Part shown: piece by piece, positions 56,581 through 64,000 of the stretch
Layout: every line of letters starts with the position of its first letter
Numbering within the stretch: position 1 is the first letter of the stretch
DNA from: Whitmania pigra
Lineage: Eukaryota; Annelida; Clitellata; Hirudinida; Haemopidae
Length of the DNA: 64,000 nt
NCBI GenBank assembly: GCA_021613335.1
Contig: JAJTWR010000419.1
Coordinates: forward strand, 10,001 to 74,000
Reading direction: 5' to 3'
The notes under the pieces: generated by a model
What the model was told of the DNA's origin: nothing
Seen by the model: the letters and a program-made list of their open reading frames with translations, nothing else
Databases searched by the model: none
Program-made: the position numbers and the translations under genes

Positions 56581-58076
56581 TCAAATGCCCGATTCTGCCT
56601 CGGTGATGATGAGGCTGTACTTGATATCCCTCTCGACGAAGATGAAAACACAGGACTTTGTTCCGTTCTGTTTTCCCATCTTACAAATTGGAAAATAGTT
56701 TGTCTTAAATATCTTAAAATAATAACATCAGTTACATCATGCAATAATAACTACATTAACTACAACAAGATTCCAACTTTCTCACCATCTCATAGCCTGG
56801 TGGGGCAGAGGCCAGGAATGTATTCCATCTTTCATTTGAGGCATGCTGGCCTTGAAGTCTAAAATGGTACAAGGATTAACTGATATAAATTATTAGTAAC
56901 AATTATACTGATAAGATTATCATGCATAAATAGAACATGACAATAATTAAATTTAAAATGATAAATACAGCCAAAACATATCAGAAAGATTTATCCAAAA
57001 GTAATAAATTAAAAATAAAATTAAAATACCTGGGAATGTAGACTTCCGCATTTTTTATTCGAAGGAAAGAGCTAGCATCATTCAGAGGGTCCGTTCCTTC
57101 CACGTTGAACGTTGCAATTTCTAAATGAATGGCTAGTTAAACTTAAAACCGAGAAACTGTAAACAACGAAACCTTATTAAAAAATAAACTTAAATAAAAA
57201 ACTTCAAACAGCTGCTCTTGCGGTCCTCTCTCGCCTCAATAACTTTAACTATCTTCTTTGTGGCACTACAATTCCATCATAAAACATCAACTTATTGATT
57301 CTGTAATCACACCGGATCCGGTGCTGGTGATGGAATCGTTGGCCGTTTCTTCCTTGACAAACGCTGTTGTACTGGACGTCTGGCCGTGCTGTGTTTCTAA
57401 CTGTAAAAGTGGAAAATAGTTTCTGTCTCAATAATTACTTACGGGTGCTTATCTTAAAATAATAACTACATTAACTATATCAAGTACGACTAGACTTATA
57501 ATGTGAAGTTTTTATTACTGCCGGTCTGGCTTGATTGTTTGGCGCAAATATAATTTTTCTGAAATAAATATACATTTTAATAAAATAATTTTAAATTAAA
57601 ATTTTAATATCTTCCTCAGAAACCCAGTAACTGTGGCGTCATCGGCGTCATCATCATTATCAAAGATCAAAGGGATATTACGCACATTTAGAATTTTGTT
57701 GTATTCTTTTATCGCTATTCTTATCGCATTTACATTTCATGACTTTTGCATTGCTTGTGTTCAACGCGGAAATAATGCTGAGCTTACGGTGTATTACTAA
57801 TACTACTACTACTGTTGCGTTTGGCTAAAATGTACAATAATCAGAAATTCCCCGAGTTCATTTTCATTACTATTTTTGATTTTTAAATAACGCTGGAATT
57901 GACCAGGAATCACCAGGGGATGAAGATTTTCTCAATATTAAGACTTTATTGAACTAAAAACTTGTTTAAATGCAAAATGCACTTCAAGGCAGCTTTCTAT
58001 CAAACAAAAAAAACATTGTTCTTCTCTTCGCCATTCTCTTTTGTTTTTGAAGATATTCCTGAGGTGCCGACATCAT
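56581..58076 (-). CDS. Unrecognised seven-exon gene, 182 residues
   Basis: I do not recognise this protein. Seven exons fit together: 58015-58076, 57624-57719, 57519-57558, 57313-57400, 57030-57120, 56786-56858, 56581-56679. Phases agree at all six junctions and the total is exactly 183 codons. The N-terminus MMSAPQEYLQKQKRMAKRRT is basic and has no signal peptide. Next come NVRNIPLIFDNDDDADDATV, an acidic stretch; a Ser/Thr-rich stretch, SITSTGSG; NDASSFLRIKNAEVYIPRLQ; NERWNTFLASAPPGYEM; and the end SCVFIFVERDIKYSLII followed by TEAESGI. Composition is ordinary and not repeat-like. The last four exons have good splice sites and are the best supported. Exon 1 (weak donor AT|GTTTTT) and exon 2 (acceptor GATAAG) are less sure. 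It could be a small nuclear or cytosolic protein; it may be a member of a known family that I cannot name. It lies between the Gypsy debris and SBSPON, on the same strand as SBSPON. Confidence 0.55.
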
Positions 58077-58175
58077 CGATAGTCTATGTTAATTCGTATG
58101 CACATTTAGATTGAAATCGTGAAGTCTTAAATTTCTAAATAGTTTTAAAAAAGGAAAGAAAGGTGAAACTTTAAA

Positions 58176-58360
58176 ATGGCGATAAAAAATTTAGCGGATC
58201 TCGTAAAAAAGCATCTCGATGAAAACGTCTGCTACGACCAACTCCCAAGCAAAGTTTAATTGAATAATGGTCTCTTTGAAGCTAAGGATATGAGTAAGAA
58301 CAAAATGCTGAAGCGATTTTTATATAAAGTCAACGGCACGACCGATTGCTACGTCTAAAA
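58176..58360 (+). pseudogene. Possible CARD-like gene fragment
   Basis: On the + strand an ATG opens MAIKNLADLVKKHLDENVCY, stops at 58,257-58,259, and continues in the same frame with LNNGLFEAKDMSKNKMLKRF. The alternation of helical segments is reminiscent of the first helices of death-fold (CARD) domains. It is short and interrupted, with no flanking exon. Weak evidence. Confidence 0.2.
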
Positions 58361-58449
58361 AAAGGACAGCAGTTTCTCCACTCGACATTCACCGAGGCCA
58401 CCGAAGGTGGGCCCTTCTAAACAACCCGGGGACTTGCTCAATCATCACC

Positions 58450-61400
58450 TCAAATGAAGAGGAAATTGAGATTGGAACCTGCATCCTGCTTCTTGGAGCA
58501 GGTGCATTGATCTTTCTTGGAGACCATTTTCCATTTGCCGCGGCAGCTAGAGTGTATGGACCAGCGAGTCTCCTCTCCGACCACGCCATCCCCTGTGCAC
58601 CTGCCGCCGAGTTCGTTCTTCATGGCGATGTCCTGGCATTCTACGCACACCTGTCCTCCAGTCACCATGGCATTCTGGAAGAACTCGACGTCCTTTTCGT
58701 CGAAGCCCATTCTGACGAGGTTCTCTGATGATTCCGAGCAGCTCTGTTCGACGTGAGTCAGCTTGAAGACGATGCAATAACTGGATGGAGAAATTAATTG
58801 ATATTTTTTACTTTCGAAACTGCACTTTACTTTCGTTTCGCTGCGTTTGAATGCAAGCAATTTATTATCTAATATAGATTCAAAGTTGATATTGATATTA
58901 ATTCAAAGTCGAGTAAATGAACAAGTAAAACTCCTGAATAAAACCTCCTTCCCATAACACCAGGTCCCATCTTTAGTACTTCCATCAAGAATATAATTAC
59001 AATCTCAATGTAATCTCACAGACATCAAAGACCAACCCGATCAGGCAATTAAGTTGCCTGGATCGAGAGGCAGTCAACTAGTCTACAACCAGTCTATTAG
59101 AAGCATAACCTAGTCTGTTCGTTTGGTAAATGCTTGCTGGAATAAATAACAATTTATAAGACTGCTCAAAGGCACGTAGACAAAGAGAATGTTTTTATAA
59201 AAAAAAAAGGAAAGAAATTGAGAATTTGTAAAGTGGAACTGACTCATCGAATAACTTCAAGACACATTTTTCAATAACAAATCTTTGATCAGATTAAAAA
59301 TTAACCTTGAGTTCAGCAACATTTACTCTTAACACATGTTATTAACAATTAACAAACTATCTCAACTCTTGAGGTCATTGAAATGTAATGGGAAATGCCA
59401 TTAGGAAGAATGATACCGGATTTCCTAAGATTGGAATCCACATGATCCTGGATTGAGGATTAGATTCGCAGCCACTTAATATTAGAAAGAAGGGTTTCTG
59501 CCTGGTATTTTCTCAGCTTCAAGGTAATTACACTGCTAGTGCTATGATTGCGTTTCCCCTGAGCGGTTTTTACATCCCCAGAAAGAATATTAAGAAGTAT
59601 TTTTCCAGCTCTGTTTTTCATTTCCATCTGCTGCTACATGTTTTTCCAATAAAAACACTGCCTCTAAAACCTACTGTGTAATGCCGAGACAAAGGTGAGT
59701 TTTTGGAGCTCAACCAGTCAGTAAACAATTGTAAATTAAGTCTTTTTATAGCGTTATTTTTGAGAGCAGCCTGGAAAAGCAGAACGATTTGCCGACAAAT
59801 TATCCATAATCTATGCTTGGAAAAGGTATTAACACCGGGGACTATTTTATTTGTTATTTACTCTGTAGTAATTTCACCATAAACACAATCTATGAGAGCA
59901 AAAGAAGTTTTAAAAATAAGTTTTAGGAGAATAGCATGAATGATGGATTGATGCTGAGGCGTCTGATGTTTACAAGGGAGAAGCCATTTACTGGCAGTGG
60001 ATAGCGGGTGTATTGGTGGGTTCTTCATTCCGAGTTGTAGAGGGAGGAAAGGTTTAGAAATCTGTCATTAGACTACTTTTTATTTGCTTTTCCAATTCTC
60101 ACAAAACTAAAATTGACATAATTTCTGCACTCGATGCTTTTGATCATAAATATGATACATTTATCACAAAGATGTCTCATTAAATAGGCACTAAACTTAC
60201 ATAAAAATTAATATTACATTAATAATTTTATTATGCTCTCCTTAAATGAATATTATTTGAAAATATTTAGTATCTAGTTATACTATCAGAGATTTTTCTT
60301 TAAGTAGACAGATTTTAAAACAGAAAAAAGCGCTAAAAAAAATAAAATAAAAGTCCACTTTTAAACTCACGATGGCCTTTCCGTGACGTTTCCGCTGTAA
60401 CGATCGAAGAGATTCTTCCTGATTCCCTTGCGTGGGTGGTACTCGCTACTGATTCTCCACTGTCCATATTTTGCAGAGATGAGGTGGGCGGTATCTAAGG
60501 CACAAAATAAATTAATAAATTAATAAACTGAGCAATGAAATGTGCTCACATTGCGATATGGCATGATATTTTATATTATATGACATAATGTGGCCTTAAA
60601 ACTATTAATTTAATGCACCTGTCTGTGAATGCAATTTGCTAAAGATGCCCCTGCGCATAGAATATAGATTACAATATAGATTATAGTAAACAAATTATGA
60701 AATTAAGAACGTACTAAGATAAACAAAAATGATTCTAAGCCAACAAAATGAAATAAAAAAAACATCAAATCTCCAATTCTGACCTTTCAATCTGAGGAAG
60801 GAGGCCCTGGCATGTTTACATTGGTTGCCCTCACAGGGGATCTTCTCCAAGGTCGTAGGGCAGGGTTTTCCGCCATTGAGGGCTTCCTGGACGACTTTGC
60901 GTGTCCTTTCCTTGATGCCGCTGCCGCACTTCTTGCTGCATTCGCCCCATTCATCCCAGATGTCGGAGACGACACAGTCAACAGCTGGAAAGATGAGATA
61001 GTGATAATTCAACGTAAGGCTCAATAAAACCGAGTCCTTAAACTGGTTTTAGGCTCCTTCAATTTCTGCAAGCAAGAGTTGTTTTTTAACCTTCGATCAG
61101 CTTTCTACCTTTTAATATTTTTTTCAACTCAAACGCAAAAAAAAATAGAAAGAAAACGACTTGAAAAACAGAAATCAAAATAAAGACGCCGATCCCAGTA
61201 AAGGAGTTTGCAGCATCAAAGGCAGAGAAACTCTTGTGATGTGTTCTGCTTGATGTTTCATCATCTTTCAGTCGTTCTTTCCATTATTTCACACTCACCG
61301 CTCGTATTAATTACTTATTAGTAATTAGTTAATTAGTAAATAGTTAGCTAGCTAGACGTATGCCACACTTCTGTAGTAGCGGGCTTCTCAGCCACAATAT

Positions 61401-63178
61401 AGGGTTGCCATTTTCAGATTTTTAAGGGAGACAAAATTTCGTTGGATCTCAAAACTGAAATAGGGAAGCAGGGGAACGAAAAAATGGCATTTCATTCTGG
61501 CTAATACCGATGTATGAATGCACGAGAAGCATGTCATTGTCATTTTTCTGTAGCAGCAACAATGGAAACCAGCTCAAATTCACCCTTATTCCAAAGCCAG
61601 AAACAATTAACATTGTGGGCCATGCGGGCAATCTTTTCAACAGCTGCTCAACGGCAGCCAAACACAATCAAATCACGCAGAATTGTGAGAAAGATACGAG
61701 TTGAAATGTTATTATGAGATCCAAAAAATAAACAGGTTAGATTAAAAAAAAAAGAGAGAATGAATGATTCTAGTTAGCAGACGAGTTTGGTACAACTACG
61801 GAGATTGTAATTAACATGGGGATCTGACAAAGTTACCCTACCGCGTGAGAACCTGTCGGTTTTGTATAATTTTAAGTGCACGAAAGAATAAAAAGAGATA
61901 AAAAAGAAAGGTTTCTTTCGAAACTAAAATTAATTTCAAGTTTTAGTCGAACGTGAACTTAAATATGGCGTGAGACGAAATCTTTGGAGTCGAACCAAAC
62001 GTAATCACTGATCAAAGTAAATAAAAAAAAAATGAATCCCAGATTATATTTTTGTCGGGTAAATGTTTCAACCTTCAGAAAGATCCTCATTTATGTGAAA
62101 ACTCTCACAAAATCAAGGGCATTAAAGGATGCTTTAAACAAGCAGAATCTTGCTCATGCCTTCTTAGCATAATGACATCTTAGGTGGCTTAAATACTGCA
62201 GCTCTGGTGAATCCAAAGTTCTTCCGTTCAAAAACATTGCTGCTCATGTCGGCAGAAAATGTTGCCAGTTTGAGTTAAGACTACTTTAGACCAGAGTTGA
62301 ATCTTCTTCGCCAATCAACGGCTTGTAATTTTAAAAAGTCTAGACAATTTTAAGAGTTCGGTTATCACGTTCAAAAGTAATTTGCTGTTCTGCAGACTCC
62401 AACAAACTGATAAAACCACGGAGCCAGGCGTGTTTACGTCGAGCCGCCACGAATATGGCGAGGCAAAAACAAAACTGTTTAATTAACGTCCGTTGCATAT
62501 CTAGACGATTAGGACCGCGGGTTTGAACCCCGTGCTGCCATCGTGAGTGGCCTTTACCGTTAGGCCATGCGGGCGCTAATATGGCGAGGCTAACGAATTT
62601 TAGCTTTTATGTGCATGAAAATAATTGCAACTAAATGTGGATAATGATTACGTGCACATCAATATTCTGACGCTATCCTAATTTGGCTAAAAGTTTCCAA
62701 CAATAACAAAAATGTCCCAAGGCATTTGTAATTGAAATAAATATTTACATTTTTAAGCTAAATATTTATAAAAAATAAAATTATTGATACGTTAAAATGA
62801 ATTAATAAAATTATAGACGACATAAACTCTACAGTAAGGTTTAGTATCATACTAACGCTTGCAGAAATCTTGATAATCAGGACAGCAATCGTCGAGAGTA
62901 AGGCATGCTGAATCGCAGAAACAGGTCGTCGCATTCTGCGGCAAAGGACGGTCGCCTTCAACTTTTTCATCTCCAGATTTCTTCACCAGTGTCTTGATTC
63001 TGCAGCTGTTGTCTTTTCCCTGGCAGCATTTCCCCAATTCCGTGCACGAAGTTGGATGAGGCTTAACCTTCAAGAGTCTTCTATTGACGAGTTTCAGTTC
63101 TGGAACTTCTTCCTTTTTGGATAGAGTGACTGCCAGAACGGCAGAGAGGATGACGAAGGACCAAAAAATGTTGGACAT
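58450..63178 (-). CDS. SBSPON: Somatomedin B and thrombospondin type-1 domain protein (SBSPON)
   Basis: Secreted extracellular-matrix type protein. Four exons in agreeing phase: 62857-63178, 60784-60984, 60371-60494, 58450-58780, giving 325 residues (human about 264). Exon 1 begins with a signal peptide (MSNIFWSFVILSAVLAVTLS). It then holds a somatomedin B domain with eight cysteines (CTELGKCC, CRIKTL, TTCFCDSACLTLDDCCPDYQ, DFC). Exon 2 is a thrombospondin type-1 repeat (DIWDEWGECSKKCGSGIKER, then GGKPCPTTLEKIPCEGNQC). Exon 4 carries the SBSPON-specific C-terminal domain: FKLTHVEQSC, VCVECQDIAMKNELGGRCTG, WKMVSKKDQCTCSK, ending NFLFI. The domain order and the C-terminal module make the assignment secure; an N-terminal extension explains the greater length. 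The gene has 1.6-1.9 kb introns, longer than those of PI4KA or SKI3, with few microsatellites. Confidence 0.93.
58781..60370 (-). other. SBSPON intron 3
   Basis: Intronic, AT-rich sequence without array repeats. I saw no nested exon or RNA gene on either strand. Confidence 0.6.
62452..62464. repeat. Target-site duplication, left copy
   Basis: AATATGGCGAGGC, identical to 62,578-62,590 on the other side of the SINE. Confidence 0.8.
62465..62577 (-). mobile_element. tRNA-derived SINE with 13-bp target-site duplication
   Basis: On the - strand the head reads GCGCCCGCATGGCCTAACGG, with A box TGGCCTAACGG (62,557-62,567) and B box GGTTCAAACCC (62,519-62,529). The D-arm stem GGCC/GGCC and a T-arm stem are intact, but the acceptor stem does not close and the anticodon arm is poor. 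So it is not a tRNA gene. The perfect direct repeat AATATGGCGAGGC flanks it at 62,452-62,464 and 62,578-62,590, which marks retrotransposition. It sits in SBSPON intron 1 in the same orientation as the gene. Confidence 0.8.
62578..62590. repeat. Target-site duplication, right copy
   Basis: AATATGGCGAGGC, identical to 62,452-62,464. Confidence 0.8.
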
Positions 63179-64000
63179 TTTAAAGGGCGAATTGATAAAA
63201 TCAAGTCTGGATATTGTTTCTTTGGTTTATAGAGTCAAACTTTAAGTTTTTTTTTTCTTTCTTAGATGGCCACCCTTAAAAAGTAAAGTGAAAACAAGTT
63301 CTGTGAAACGTGTTTAAGCATCGCTAGAGTAAATTAATTCTCAGGAATATAAAGCCTATGATGATGAACAAATGAAGCTACTTTTTCGAATAAAAGAACT
63401 AACTTCAGATTGAGTCTTCTTGTTTAGAAACACTTCTAATCTGAAAGGCAATTCTGAGGCAGGTATCTGTCTGACACACACACACCAGCGATGTGGAGGA
63501 AATATTTCTAAAGAGGACCAGGCGTAGACACAATCTATTTATATATGAACCAAAGATGCCTTAGGCACTTCCACGCTAGGCTGTATTCTCACTTGGCAGT
63601 ACTATCTCCCTATTCCATTTCACACTGAGCCAGAGTGGCTTTAAACACTTGCAGATTTAATTGTTTTTAACCGATCACTGTGGAATCACGTACGCAATGC
63701 TGGTTTGTTCACGTACGCTGTACGGAGGCTTACCAGAGGAAAGGCATGTGCTTGCATTTCGCTGTTTGAATCGTTGTTCCACCAACCGAGACGAGTAGGT
63801 CGACCATTGAGTTCAACAGATCATTTGCAATTTTTCAGGCGACTCGAATAATGTCATGTGATACCTTGTGATGTAATGTAATAATAATAATAATGTTAAT
63901 GATGATTACAATAACAAGGACGATGGTAATGGCAACAAGGATAAATTTTATGTGCGTATGCAAGCATCCATTTATATAATTAAAAGGGTTTTGAAATATT
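63179..64000. other. SBSPON upstream region
   Basis: Presumed promoter side of SBSPON. A short (AC)n run at about 63,475-63,486 and an (AAT)n run at about 63,881-63,892 are the only structured parts. No exon was supported. Confidence 0.45.

Larger units (their letters stand above)
60985..62856 (-). other. SBSPON intron 1
   Basis: Contains the tRNA-derived SINE at 62,465-62,577. Overlapping ORFs of 64-72 codons around 61,450-61,720 show no motif and are treated as chance. Confidence 0.6.

Noticed and set aside
50603..57625. Similarity of TTCCTCAGAAACC at about 50,406 and 57,611
   Set aside because: The match is only a dozen bases and the flanks differ, so a shared origin of the MULE ORF and the unrecognised gene is not supported.
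61449..61717. Overlapping ORFs on both strands in SBSPON intron 1
   Set aside because: Three mutually exclusive frames of similar length, none with motifs.
62500..62577. Functional tRNA gene
   Set aside because: The A and B boxes and D arm fit, but the acceptor stem does not pair and the anticodon arm is poor; the flanking duplication shows it is a SINE.

Overview
This is a eukaryotic, animal window. The genes are broken by many short GT-AG introns, the base composition is AT-rich, and the introns are crowded with trinucleotide arrays ((TTA)n, (CAT)n, (GAT)n) and ATCC minisatellites. The gene set includes CCR4-independent housekeeping genes (RPS26, the Ski-complex TPR protein SKI3, PI4KA, GPKOW), a palmitoyltransferase, and a secreted somatomedin B/thrombospondin protein. 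This fits a bilaterian invertebrate. The density of ATC/TTA arrays reminds me of spiralian (annelid or leech-like) genomes, but that is an impression and cannot be proved from this window.

Layout. On the + strand: the last exon of an unidentified upstream gene (435-536), a complete RPS26 gene (1,692-2,478), and a complete 36-exon SKI3/TTC37 gene (4,146-17,978; 1,518 codons, all phases compatible). Next come a small unidentified ORF on the - strand (18,388-18,657) and an intronless 951-residue HECT E3 ligase of the TRIP12 type on the + strand (19,778-22,633). From 23,819 to 44,500 the - strand carries a complete PI4KA gene. I reconstructed 46 coding exons; they sum to an exactly in-frame 2,174-residue protein. 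Beyond it lies transposon debris (a hAT-like fragment and a Ty3/Gypsy integrase fragment), then GPKOW (-; 46,992-49,203), a MITE-like element, an intact FLYWCH/MULE transposase-like ORF (-; 50,388-51,743), a ZDHHC12-like palmitoyltransferase (-; 52,849-54,641) and a decayed Ty3/Gypsy element (55-56.6 kb). A seven-exon 182-residue gene that I cannot identify follows (-; 56,581-58,076), and then SBSPON (-; 58,450-63,178).

There is no operon-like cooperation between these genes. They act in translation (RPS26), cytoplasmic 3'-5' mRNA decay (SKI3), ubiquitination (HECT), plasma-membrane PI4P synthesis (PI4KA), splicing (GPKOW), protein palmitoylation (ZDHHC) and extracellular matrix (SBSPON). The most interesting items for follow-up are the unidentified seven-exon gene, the intronless TRIP12-like ligase, the MULE ORF whose usual first catalytic Asp is replaced, and several tRNA-derived SINEs, one bounded by a perfect 13-bp target-site duplication.
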